Assembly (NCBI RefSeq): GCF_019754945.1
Contig: NZ_JAEUWU010000002.1
Span: 434,001-498,000 of the forward strand
Length of the DNA: 64,000 nucleotides
Source of the DNA: Corynebacterium pseudokroppenstedtii
GTDB lineage: Bacteria; Actinomycetota; Actinomycetes; Mycobacteriales; Mycobacteriaceae
Reading direction: 5' to 3'
Both the position numbers and the translations under genes were made by a program. Under the pieces are notes generated by a model, which ran no database searches, was not told where the DNA came from, and was given only the letters and a program-made list of their open reading frames with translations. The number at the start of each line of letters is the position of its first letter. Position 1 is the stretch's first letter. This document shows, piece after piece, positions 55,501-64,000 of the stretch.

Positions 55501-57354
55501 ATGACTTACCCGCAGTACAGTGACAACGTCGATGCCTACCCACACCCCGCGGGTATCGCTATGCCTCCTGAAGAGGATCGGACTCAGATTGTCCGACGAA
55601 TTTGGGCAGTAATCCGCCGTAACGCGTGGATCCTTGCGCTGTTTATCGTTCTGGGTGTCGCCGGCGCATGGGGTGTCTCCATGCTGATGCCGACGAAATA
55701 CACGTCGACAGCGTCGGTTTTCGTCTCAGTAGAAAGCGACGGATCTATTTCCGACGCCTACCAAAGCACCCAGTTCGCTGAGCAAAGGATGCAGTCCTAT
55801 GCGCAGCTCGTCAGCGGCGACGTCCTTGCCGAGCAGGTCATCAAAGACCTCAACTTAGACATGACGCCGCGGGATCTCACGAAGGAACTTGAGGCGACCG
55901 TCGTTCAAGACACCGTGGTCATGGAGATTTCCGCCACGGATACCGACGCTGCTCAGGCGCAAAAAATAGCGTCGGATGCTGTGAAGGTTCTTTCCAACCA
56001 GGCCGAGCAACTAGAAGCGCGCACCGACAACAACGACAACGGCAACTCGAGGTCGCGCACGACTTCGAACCAGCAGTCCACGACGGCCCCCAGGATTTCT
56101 TTGATCAATAGCCCGGAAAAAGCGGCGGAGCCGTCGTCGCCAAAAATGGCGATGAATCTGATTCTCGGTGGTGTGCTCGGGTTCTTGGTGGCGTGCATGC
56201 TTGTTGCGCTGCGGTTCTTCTTGGATCGCTCGGTGCGGTCGAGTGAGGAACTTGAGCGGCGCACGGGGCTGCCGAAGCTGGGGAGCGTGCCGGTGATACC
56301 GGAGGTTCAGCGCACCAAGCCCCTGGACTTTAACGATGACCGCGTCCGGCCGGCCGAGGCATTCCGCGAGCTGCGCGTTAACCTGCGCTTCGTCAACGTG
56401 GATAACCCCCCGCGCGTTATTTCCGTGACGAGTGCGCGGATCGCTGACGGCAAGTCCATGACCAGTCTGAACCTCGCCGGAGCCCTGGCCGCCGACGGCG
56501 ACACCGTGTGCCTGGTCGATGCGGACATGCGGCGGTCCAAGATGACGACCTACTTTGGCGGTGCCATCCACAGTTCCGTGGGCCTGTCGACAGCGCTGGC
56601 TGGCGACGCCGACGTGGCCGATGTTCTGCAGGAAACCGAGATCGCAGGGCTGGACGTCCTTGCTGCAGGTGTGACACCCCCGAACCCTGGTGAGCTCCTG
56701 GGAAGCCAAGCATTCCGCCACATTCTCGACGAACTCCAAGAGCGCTACGACTGGGTGATCGTGGATACGCCACCGATCCTGCCCGTGACTGACGGTGCGT
56801 TGGTCGCTACCACTGTCGACGCCGTTATCGTTGCTGTTCGATACGGGAAGCGTAACTACGATGACGTCACCCGCACGCTTGCATCACTGCGGGCGGTGCA
56901 CGCGCCGATCATCGGTACTGTTCTGACGGCCGTGCCACAAAAGTCCGACGAAGGGCGATACGTGGGGTCCTACTCCAGGTATGAATCGGAAAGCGAACAT
57001 AAGGCTGCGGCTGTGGCTGCGGCTCCTGCATCTTCGGCGACGAGCGCGGGTTCGACGACGAGCGTCGGTGATGAAGAGAAGACTGAAAAGGATAAGTCTG
57101 GGCAGGATGATGCCGGTCTGAACAAGGCCGACGTCGATGAGCAGAAGGATGTCGACGAGGTCAGTACCTCCGAGGACGACGCGACCGGAGATTCCACGAG
57201 TACCGATGTCGACGAGAACACCAGTGAGGACACCGCAGAGGCCGAAGCCACCGGGAGCGATGCTGTCGAGGACACAACGCCTGCCGACACCGACGAGAGC
57301 ACAGCCACGGATGACACCGAGGAAGCTAAAAAGGGCGACGAGAAGGACGACTGA
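55501..57354 (+). CDS. Wzz/BY-kinase fusion, polysaccharide chain-length regulator
   Basis: A 617-residue protein. The Wzz domain has helices near 38-60 and 215-240 with an extracellular region rich in short repeats. The cytoplasmic BY-kinase domain has a Walker A of form ARIADGKSMTSLNLA, Walker A' CLVDADMRR and Walker B VIVDTPPILP. The usual PGEGKS is IADGKS here. A Tyr cluster YVGSYSRY may be the autophosphorylation site, followed by an extended acidic Asp/Glu/Thr/Ser tail of about 110 residues. The phosphatase encoded next would reverse its phosphorylation. Such pairs set polymer length and export in exopolysaccharide systems. Confidence 0.9.
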   Translation: MTYPQYSDNVDAYPHPAGIAMPPEEDRTQIVRRIWAVIRRNAWILALFIVLGVAGAWGVSMLMPTKYTSTASVFVSVESDGSISDAYQSTQFAEQRMQSYAQLVSGDVLAEQVIKDLNLDMTPRDLTKELEATVVQDTVVMEISATDTDAAQAQKIASDAVKVLSNQAEQLEARTDNNDNGNSRSRTTSNQQSTTAPRISLINSPEKAAEPSSPKMAMNLILGGVLGFLVACMLVALRFFLDRSVRSSEELERRTGLPKLGSVPVIPEVQRTKPLDFNDDRVRPAEAFRELRVNLRFVNVDNPPRVISVTSARIADGKSMTSLNLAGALAADGDTVCLVDADMRRSKMTTYFGGAIHSSVGLSTALAGDADVADVLQETEIAGLDVLAAGVTPPNPGELLGSQAFRHILDELQERYDWVIVDTPPILPVTDGALVATTVDAVIVAVRYGKRNYDDVTRTLASLRAVHAPIIGTVLTAVPQKSDEGRYVGSYSRYESESEHKAAAVAAAPASSATSAGSTTSVGDEEKTEKDKSGQDDAGLNKADVDEQKDVDEVSTSEDDATGDSTSTDVDENTSEDTAEAEATGSDAVEDTTPADTDESTATDDTEEAKKGDEKDD

Positions 57355-57369
57355 CTAGGGTAGAGGCCT

Positions 57370-57954
57370 ATGAAGATCGTCTTCGTCTGCACCGGCAACC
57401 AATGCCGGTCGCCCGTGGCCGAATATGTCGCGCGTTCGTATGCCAATGAACTCGCCGCCCAGGCGAAGACAAAAGGCCAACAAGCAGCCAATTCGTCCTC
57501 CCCGGCACTCGAATTCTCCAGCGCAGGAACACACGCTCACCGCGGAACACCCATGGACCCACGGGCATTGCGCTTCCTCGCCGAAGAGGGCATAAACGCC
57601 GACGGCTTCTCCTCAACACGCCTCAACAGGGCAGCCCTCGCGGGCGCGGACATCGTCGTCGGTATGGAAACCGCCCACGTCGAACAGGCACTCCGCATCG
57701 CACCCGCCCTCCTCAAGAAAGCAGCCACACTAAGGCAACTCGCAGCCTGGTCAACGATCGATTCAGTCCACTTCCCGGACGACATTGCGCACCTTCGCGC
57801 TACCCGTGCCGGCAAAGAAATACTCGACGCCCACGGCCCGGACATCCCCGACCCAGTGACAGAAAACGATGACGACTTCATGCGCATCAGCCGTGAAGTC
57901 CGCGACAACGTTAAAGCACTGGTCAAGGCCATTATTAATGCCCAGGATGCCTAG
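57370..57954 (+). CDS. low-molecular-weight protein-tyrosine phosphatase
   Basis: A 194-residue phosphatase with the catalytic loop CTGNQCRSP at residues 7-15 (Cys7 nucleophile, Arg13) and the general acid Asp in DIPDPVTEND near residue 160. An insert of about 15 residues (rich in Lys, Gln and Ser) follows the first helix. It starts 15 bases after the BY-kinase gene and is the expected antagonist of that kinase (Wzb/Wzc-type pair). Confidence 0.92.
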   Translation: MKIVFVCTGNQCRSPVAEYVARSYANELAAQAKTKGQQAANSSSPALEFSSAGTHAHRGTPMDPRALRFLAEEGINADGFSSTRLNRAALAGADIVVGMETAHVEQALRIAPALLKKAATLRQLAAWSTIDSVHFPDDIAHLRATRAGKEILDAHGPDIPDPVTENDDDFMRISREVRDNVKALVKAIINAQDA

Positions 57955-58016
57955 TTCCACGCCCGCTGTTTCACGCCAGCCGTTTCATGCCCGCCCAAAC
58001 ACCAAGCCGAGGTTGA

Positions 58017-58598
58017 ATGCGCCCGTCTCACCGTTCCCACATACGACGGCACCACCCTGTACGCCGCGCTATCGCGGTTATCGCTGCGATCGTTGTCCTC
58101 GCATGGTGCATTTTTGCAGCGCGCTTTTTATGGTTTCCCCACGTCGATAAACAACCCGCCCACGTGGACGCCATCGTGCAACTCGGTGGCCCCCATGGTG
58201 GCGTCGATACTTACGAGGCAACACGAAGTCTAGCGAGCGACCACACCACAAACCTCGTCATTTCAGACCCCTACACCGAGAAACCTGAACTCGGCGCACG
58301 GATCTGCGCACCCGAACCCGGCGTCGCCGTGTACTGCATCCACCCCGACCCAAGCACGACGCGAGGCGAAGCGCAGGCCATCGGAAAGCTCGCCGAGGAA
58401 CACGGATGGTCACACATCATGGTGTACGCGACCGGGAAATATCACGTCGCCCGCGCCCGGATGATCATCGGACGCTGCTACAGCGGCGATCTTGACGTCG
58501 GATATCATAAAACCCCGCTGAGCTGGAAAGACACGATATGGGAATGGGCATATCAAACCGGGGGCGTCGCGAAAGTGCTTGTCCAACGAGGGTGCTAA
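58017..58598 (+). CDS. DUF218 (YdcF/SanA-like) membrane-anchored protein
   Basis: A 193-residue protein with an N-terminal basic segment, one membrane helix (AIAVIAAIVVLAWCIFAARFLW) and an outer DUF218 domain. The domain shows DAIVQLGG, then STTRGEAQAIGKLAEEHG and VYATGKYHVARARMI, the known pattern of this family, linked to envelope functions. Role in the polysaccharide locus is inferred from position. The ATG at 58017 lacks a strong ribosome site. Confidence 0.75.
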   Translation: MRPSHRSHIRRHHPVRRAIAVIAAIVVLAWCIFAARFLWFPHVDKQPAHVDAIVQLGGPHGGVDTYEATRSLASDHTTNLVISDPYTEKPELGARICAPEPGVAVYCIHPDPSTTRGEAQAIGKLAEEHGWSHIMVYATGKYHVARARMIIGRCYSGDLDVGYHKTPLSWKDTIWEWAYQTGGVAKVLVQRGC

Positions 58599-58819
58599 TG
58601 CGCGCTGATGGACACCGCCAGAATGTGTGACGACGGCACACTGCTGTGCTTACCGCGCCGTGGTTGCACGATCGATACTGCACCGATGCTGAACCGATGC
58701 CGCACTGATCCCGCCCGATGTCGCCCCAAGACCGGATGCGAGGTCATAGTGCCACGTTGTCTATGGGTAAGCTGACAGAGACAAGTCTAAGAAGGCTCAC
58801 TTATTCAGGAAGTAGACAC

Positions 58820-61027
58820 ATGACCGATACTCCTTCCGAGCGCCCCTCCGAGGACGTCACGACATCGCAGACCGCGCCGCATAAAACCGCGACGGGGAAA
58901 GACAATGTCGTTGAAATCGTCGCTCCCGTGTCCGGACGGGTCATCCCCATTGAAGACGTCCCCGATCCCATGTTCTCCGAAAAAGTCGTTGGAGACGGAC
59001 TAGGAATATCTAAACCAAAAAGCGGGAAGATCCTAGCGCCGGTATCGGGCAAAGTCATGATGGTCGCCAAAACCGGCCACGCATTCGCGCTCAAAACCGA
59101 AAACGGGCTTGAAGTCCTGGTCCACCTAGGGATCGACACCGTCGAGCTCAAAGGTGAGCCCTTCGACATGACGATTTCCCGCGGAGACCAGATCCACGCC
59201 GGGGACAAAGTCGGCATCATGGACGTCGACGTCATTAAATCGGCGGGCAAAGGCACCACAGTCATTGTCGCGATTACCAACACGGCGAAGAAGCTCGACA
59301 ACCTCAAAGTTACGCACAAGGCCGTCACATCGGGTGACCCCGTAGCGGCTGCCACTCTGAAAAAGCCCAAGTCCGCAGAGAAATCGACGACGAGCAGTGC
59401 ACAGGGGGGTAGTGCGGCCGGTGTAACCGGGGGAGCTACGGCGGGGTCCACACCGGCGTCCGTACCCGTAGCCTCTGACGAGGGCGCCAACGCAGGACAA
59501 GGCAACGCTACTGATCAGGGAAGTGGCGCTGCCGAACGTCCAGCCGATCTTTCTGGTTACGACGCCACCGCATGGGACGTCATCAACAACATCGGTGGCA
59601 AAGACAACATCAGTTCGCTCACACATTGCATCACCCGCGTGCGCTTCTACCTCAAAGACGAATCCAAAGCCAACGATGAGGCTGTCCGTGACACCGACGG
59701 TGTGATCGACGTTGTCAAAGCAGGTGGGCAGTACCAAGTTGTCATCGGCCCCGCCGTCGAAGATGTGTACGACGCCGTGACTAAACAGCTCGGCGACGTC
59801 GACACAACAGATGCAGCTGATGCGGAACCTAAAGAACGTCCTACTACTCTGTGGGGCTGGGCCAAACTGGGATTTAGCTCTCTGATCGGCGTGATTACAG
59901 GGTCGATGATCCCCGTTATCGGCCTGCTGGCCGCCGCCGGTATCTTAAAAGGAATCCTCGCCCTATTAGTGCAGGCAGGATGGGTAGATGATAGCACCCA
60001 GACCTACATCATCATTGCCGCCATGGGTGACGCTGTCTTTTACTTCCTGCCCATCTTTGTCGGATTCACGGCCGCCCGAAGACTCGGATCCGATCCTATT
60101 ATTGTCTCGATTGTCGGTGGAGTCTTGGCCTACCCCACTTTGGTTGACATGGCCTCAAAATCGGGGGACAAGTCGTTGCTTGGCATGTCGCTTAACGCCG
60201 AATTCTTCGGTTTGCCATTCCACATGGCGTCGTATAGCTACTCCATTTTCCCGATGATCGTGGCTGCGTGGCTAGCATCCGTTGTGGAACCGTGGCTGAA
60301 GAAAGTCATCCCCACGGTGCTCCGCATGATTTTCGTCCCGCTGTGTGAAGTCGTCATCGTATCGCTGGCCATCATGCTGGTCCTGGGGCCAGCCGTCATG
60401 TTTGTCTCGGAAGGTATTGCGTCCAGCCTGATGTGGATCTACCACATCTCACCCACAATCTCAGGGCTCATTATCGGTGGTTTCTACCAGTGCCTCGTTA
60501 TTTTCGGCCTGCACTGGGCTGTTATCCCTATTGTTACGGACCAAGTATCCGGCCCCGGTGGAGATTCCCCCATCAATGCGATCATCTCCGCGACCATGGT
60601 TGCCCAGGGCGGTGCTGTGCTAGCCATCTTCCTGAAGACCAAACTTCTCAAGATCAAAGAGCTCGCAGGTCCCGCAGCGATCTCCGCATTCTGTGGCATC
60701 ACCGAGCCAGCCATGTACGGTATCAACCTCAAATACGGGCGCGTGTTCATCATGGCATCAATAGGTGGAGCAGCAGGCGGAATCCTCACTGGAGCATTTA
60801 ACGTCACCATGTACGCATTCACCGGCTCGCTCGTTGGTTTCCCGTCGTTCCTCCCGTCAGGAGTGGGGATCGGCGCTAACTTCTGGGGCTACCTCATCGC
60901 CTCGGCCACAGCCCTCGTCGTATCCTTTGTGCTCACGTATTTCTTTGGCTTCAAAGACAGCGATGTCGAGAATGGTCGTGAAGTCAAGAAGGTACGGCTT
61001 GGCCGCCGGGATCCGGTGCAGAAGTAG
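58820..61027 (+). CDS. PTS sugar permease with IIA-IIB-IIC order (beta-glucoside/sucrose class)
   Basis: A 735-residue phosphotransferase permease. The N-terminal IIA (glucose type) has its phospho-His in LVHLGIDTV near residue 102. A Thr/Ala/Gly-rich linker leads to IIB with the phospho-Cys in LTHCITRVRF near 269. IIC with about ten helices takes up 345-735 and contains the class region GGFYQCLVIFGLHWAV and the substrate-type block FCGITEPAMYGINLK. The usual order in this class is IIB-IIC-IIA; here IIA is first. ATG 58820 with AGGAAG is preferred over the upstream in-frame ATG at 58718. The sugar could be a beta-glucoside, sucrose or trehalose. Confidence 0.88.
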   Translation: MTDTPSERPSEDVTTSQTAPHKTATGKDNVVEIVAPVSGRVIPIEDVPDPMFSEKVVGDGLGISKPKSGKILAPVSGKVMMVAKTGHAFALKTENGLEVLVHLGIDTVELKGEPFDMTISRGDQIHAGDKVGIMDVDVIKSAGKGTTVIVAITNTAKKLDNLKVTHKAVTSGDPVAAATLKKPKSAEKSTTSSAQGGSAAGVTGGATAGSTPASVPVASDEGANAGQGNATDQGSGAAERPADLSGYDATAWDVINNIGGKDNISSLTHCITRVRFYLKDESKANDEAVRDTDGVIDVVKAGGQYQVVIGPAVEDVYDAVTKQLGDVDTTDAADAEPKERPTTLWGWAKLGFSSLIGVITGSMIPVIGLLAAAGILKGILALLVQAGWVDDSTQTYIIIAAMGDAVFYFLPIFVGFTAARRLGSDPIIVSIVGGVLAYPTLVDMASKSGDKSLLGMSLNAEFFGLPFHMASYSYSIFPMIVAAWLASVVEPWLKKVIPTVLRMIFVPLCEVVIVSLAIMLVLGPAVMFVSEGIASSLMWIYHISPTISGLIIGGFYQCLVIFGLHWAVIPIVTDQVSGPGGDSPINAIISATMVAQGGAVLAIFLKTKLLKIKELAGPAAISAFCGITEPAMYGINLKYGRVFIMASIGGAAGGILTGAFNVTMYAFTGSLVGFPSFLPSGVGIGANFWGYLIASATALVVSFVLTYFFGFKDSDVENGREVKKVRLGRRDPVQK

Positions 61028-61273
61028 CCGTACAACACATTCACACCAGTCCCGTACACCAAAACGCTCCGTGCACGGTGTGGGGGCACCGCCGGGAGAA
61101 TGCGGGGTTATCACCGGCTGTACTGACTTTGGAAAATAAGGCACCTAGGGTTATCTCTAAAGTAGTAGCTGCCAGTCGAGGGAAAGTGGACTAGTCCAGC
61201 GTCGACACGGGAAACGGCAGGAAAAGTAGAGCGGTGCGACACAATGACAGCAGTAGCTAAAGCTGCATAAGTT

Positions 61274-62611
61274 ATGCCCGGAGCTGAGTCAAAGAAACGG
61301 ATAAAAATGACCATTCTCCCAGATAGAACGACATTTCGCCGTCGCCTAAAGGGTCTATTTCAGGACTGGCGCTGGGATGGGACATGGTCCTTGCGTACGA
61401 TTCCCACCGACGGACGTGCACCCTTATTCGGCAGTGATGACACGCAGTGTCAACGCCACCGTCGCATCATCGTCGACATGCTTGCGGAAGGCTTTCCGGG
61501 AAGTGAAGTCCACTTTGTCAACTTAGACAATTCAGTCACGGAGTGGAACGCTTCTGATGACCCAGCAGCCCCAGCTCGTCTCATCACTCTGATGTGTCAC
61601 GATCTAGCCAACAAGGATAAACGGCCACTAACACATATTTTTATTTATCAACGTGGAGCGTGGCGGGGATTCGCTATTCATCACATGTGGGGCGACGGTC
61701 CCACGATGCGAGATCGCCTCGGAAGCGTGTACGCATACATGGGATCCACGTGGCCATGTGGACGGTTCGCCGACGATGCTTACGACAAGCAAGAAAACGG
61801 TCGAACCACAGTCGCGCCGCGAAAACTCGCCCGTAGCGACGCCACATTCCTCATGCAGTTCGGTGCCTGGGTAGAAACGCTCATCAGGCACCCACGAGCA
61901 ACTCTGTGCAGTGTAAAAGATGTTCTCAGCGCTGAAAAAGTGTCCCCGGATCATCACATAGACCACCGGCAGCCCATGGAAACTGCCCCGGCTGAGTTAC
62001 TCACCACAACCATGATGTACACATGGGAAGGCCCGGAGGAAAAGAAGCCACGGGCTATTCCTTTGGCGTGGGATTGGTGGAATGAGCTCAACAGCCGGCT
62101 TGATGACGGCACTGGTTATCTAGACCCTAATGGTTTTTGGCTCATTGTCGGACTGCGTCGCAACAGTAAAATCGTGGCCAACCGTGGCGGAAATCTTCTC
62201 GTGAGGTCGCGCATTACCGTTGGGGGCTCGCGTGAATCCGACATCGCCGCGACAAAAGAACGCTTAAAATCACCATTCGCGGTAACACGTGCAGCTCTGA
62301 GCGCCGCGCCGCAATTGGTAAAGCAACTCCTTCACCTGCCACGCGCCGTTCCTCTGCCTACGATGGCTATCCGATCCGCCACTAGCCCTTCCTCTATCAC
62401 CACCATGTGGACCTATAACCGCCTAGATGCTGATGAACCCCAAGAAATCGCCGTTGGAACACAAGGGTTAGGAACCTTACTAGTTGGCAGTTTCGAAGAA
62501 GGCCGTACGTACCGCGTCATTATTTCCGGATTCGTGTCCCAGAGAGTACACCACGCTGGGGTAGAGGCGCTGGATCGTGTTGTGAAAGACGCAGGATATA
62601 CGCGCAGTTAA
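61274..62611 (+). CDS. condensation-fold (CoA-dependent acyltransferase-like) protein in the polysaccharide locus
   Basis: A 445-residue soluble protein. It carries FAIHHMWGDGPTMRDRL near residue 134, which fits the HHxxxDG active-site motif of condensation, PapA and wax-ester-synthase type acyltransferases. The second half contains IVGLRRNSKIVANRGGNLLV, which resembles the N-G-N region of such enzymes. It stands between a PTS permease and a flippase-like gene. An acyl transfer to a glycan or lipid is a reasonable guess, not shown. Start may be ATG 61274 or ATG 61307; neither has a strong ribosome site. Confidence 0.6.
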   Translation: MPGAESKKRIKMTILPDRTTFRRRLKGLFQDWRWDGTWSLRTIPTDGRAPLFGSDDTQCQRHRRIIVDMLAEGFPGSEVHFVNLDNSVTEWNASDDPAAPARLITLMCHDLANKDKRPLTHIFIYQRGAWRGFAIHHMWGDGPTMRDRLGSVYAYMGSTWPCGRFADDAYDKQENGRTTVAPRKLARSDATFLMQFGAWVETLIRHPRATLCSVKDVLSAEKVSPDHHIDHRQPMETAPAELLTTTMMYTWEGPEEKKPRAIPLAWDWWNELNSRLDDGTGYLDPNGFWLIVGLRRNSKIVANRGGNLLVRSRITVGGSRESDIAATKERLKSPFAVTRAALSAAPQLVKQLLHLPRAVPLPTMAIRSATSPSSITTMWTYNRLDADEPQEIAVGTQGLGTLLVGSFEEGRTYRVIISGFVSQRVHHAGVEALDRVVKDAGYTRS

Positions 62612-62690
62612 AGACGTGGTGCAGGATCAGCCCGCGTACCTACGCACGGCATGGTACGCGTCCAACCAGACCTGGGCGTGCCGCCACCCG

Positions 62691-63932
62691 TCAGACCTTA
62701 GCGTGCCGTCCCTGTGTCGAAACTGGGGAACATAGGTATGGCACCGCAACAATGCTCACCGTCATAATCGCACAGAACAGGTACACGACTGGTCCCCCAT
62801 GGAAAACGAGCGGGACGAGCATGAATAGCAATGCGCGGGCGCCACTCCACACCATGTACCCCCGCTGTTTGCCCACAATGACCGGGTATTTCGAGAGCAT
62901 CGCGGAGACCATACCCGTGGTCGCGTAGAGCGAGAGCGCAACAAACAGCGGAAGGTATTCCGCCCCAATATACGCACGATCGTTCCACACAATCGCCGCA
63001 TACTGGATCAATGCCGTTCCCACTCCGAGGATCACAGCTACAATCGTCGCAATGCGCAGCTGTACGCGGTAACCATCTAGATCGTCGTTACGGATTGCCT
63101 TTGAGGCAGGAGCCTCAAAGCTGGGGGACACCACCTGCTGTGCCAGAGTCAAAAAACCACCGTAGAGACGAACGACAATTGCCCATGCGTTGGCATAGGA
63201 GCCCAGGACCGGGGTGACCATTCCTTGAATCTGGAAGCCAATATCGCCGAAAAATGTGCCCGTCGTCGCTTCCTTGTGCTCTCGGATGTAGGAACGCAAC
63301 GGGGACGCAAAGACCGCCGGAAACGACACTAATGACGACCATTCCTGCTTGATGGCTGTCCCTACCCGCTGGCTCGTTGCCCGGGCCAACAACATCGCAC
63401 CCACGACGTAGTTCAGCGCAGCGACATAAATGAGGCCCTCACGGACGGGGATGGCAAACACAACCACGCACGTTGCCACAATGTTCACCACGCCATAGAG
63501 AAAACGAACCCGCGAATACACATCCATTCTGTCCTCGCGGATCGTGATCGCCACGTACATGTTGTACACAGTGATCGCCACTGTCGCGAGCATTGCCCAC
63601 AGCACCCGCGCTGACCACGCAGGATGGATCCATATCAGTGCAACACCGACAACAGCCAGCGCGGCGGTGCCCACCAAAGCCATAAAACCCGACGCCGCCG
63701 TCGAAAAAGACAGGCGTTCGTCGGGAAGCCGGAGATACACACTGTGGTAACTCAACGTCATCGTGCGGGACACAATCATGCCTAAGGAGACCGGAAACAG
63801 CATGTACGCCACCATCCCCGGCTGTTTTGCCACCACCGGTATCACCATGGCCACAAAGTTCAGCGCCTGGCCGATCAGGGCTGGGCCGAAGCGTGAATAT
63901 AGTCGCCGAAGACGCTCAAAGGCGTTCCCCAT
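62691..63932 (-). CDS. Wzx-like polysaccharide flippase
   Basis: A 413-residue membrane protein with about 12 helices, starting MGNAFERLRRLYSRFGPALIG. The pattern of helix pairs and the motif-poor hydrophobic sequence suit the MATE/Wzx superfamily. It would move lipid-linked repeat units across the membrane for a polymerase. It is convergent with the condensation-fold gene. The assignment rests on topology and locus context. Confidence 0.75.
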   Translation of the reverse strand: MGNAFERLRRLYSRFGPALIGQALNFVAMVIPVVAKQPGMVAYMLFPVSLGMIVSRTMTLSYHSVYLRLPDERLSFSTAASGFMALVGTAALAVVGVALIWIHPAWSARVLWAMLATVAITVYNMYVAITIREDRMDVYSRVRFLYGVVNIVATCVVVFAIPVREGLIYVAALNYVVGAMLLARATSQRVGTAIKQEWSSLVSFPAVFASPLRSYIREHKEATTGTFFGDIGFQIQGMVTPVLGSYANAWAIVVRLYGGFLTLAQQVVSPSFEAPASKAIRNDDLDGYRVQLRIATIVAVILGVGTALIQYAAIVWNDRAYIGAEYLPLFVALSLYATTGMVSAMLSKYPVIVGKQRGYMVWSGARALLFMLVPLVFHGGPVVYLFCAIMTVSIVAVPYLCSPVSTQGRHAKV

Positions 63933-64000
63933 CTGTCACCTCATTATTTCTTCACTCACCATCGACAACGAGTGAGCTCACAGTGGTACGGCTACCAAAT

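Noticed and set aside
1..64000. CRISPR array or insertion sequence
   Set aside because: No regularly spaced repeats of array type and no transposase-like gene were seen.

Overview
The window reads as chromosome of a high-GC actinobacterium of the Corynebacterium/Mycobacterium order. Support comes from the conserved near-origin set known from that order: gyrA, a DUF3566 membrane protein, tRNA-Ile and tRNA-Ala, a membrane protein in the usual cwsA position, ppiA, rhomboid and crgA. The MetP/MetS transporter, CbtAB, LysX and leaderless-looking starts fit the same group. The gene content recalls the Corynebacterium kroppenstedtii type, but that is recollection, not a test.

Layout. 0.1-1.3 kb: iron-siderophore binding lipoprotein behind a DtxR-like box. 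1.3-5 kb: small membrane proteins and the metP-metS amino-acid importer behind a two-hairpin leader. 5.2-8.6 kb (minus strand): tRNA-Ala, tRNA-Ile, DUF3566, gyrA; gyrA carries Arg at the Ser83-equivalent position of the quinolone-resistance region. 8.8-9.7 kb: a ribbon-helix-helix/Doc-like pair overlapped by a convergent membrane gene. 10.1-17.2 kb: a complete six-gene mevalonate pathway in one orientation. 17.2-22.1 kb: PAP2 phosphatase, a 547-residue LEA-like coiled-coil membrane protein, cyclophilin, rhomboid. 22.1-23.8 kb: cobalamin riboswitch and cbtBA. 24-27.5 kb: a candidate small ORF, a histidine-phosphatase-like protein without its catalytic motif, crgA, an LssY_C-domain protein. 27.8-31.7 kb: a four-gene transcarboxylase operon (5S, 12S, small subunit, 1.3S) of Propionibacterium type. 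32-42.8 kb: csbD, ogt, lysX, gltBD. 43.5-48.1 kb: an AT-richer stretch with an ABC transporter, a frameshifted SdpI-like gene and small membrane proteins. 49.4-63.9 kb: an exopolysaccharide locus of the Wzx/Wzy type, with a BY-kinase/phosphatase pair, a PTS permease and a condensation-fold acyltransferase-like protein.

Together the genes suggest a bacterium that makes isoprenoids from acetyl-CoA by the mevalonate route, shuttles carboxyl groups between methylmalonyl-CoA and oxaloacetate (a cycle that needs B12 elsewhere, consistent with riboswitch-controlled cobalt uptake), and builds a surface polysaccharide. No CRISPR array, insertion sequence or rRNA gene was recognised.
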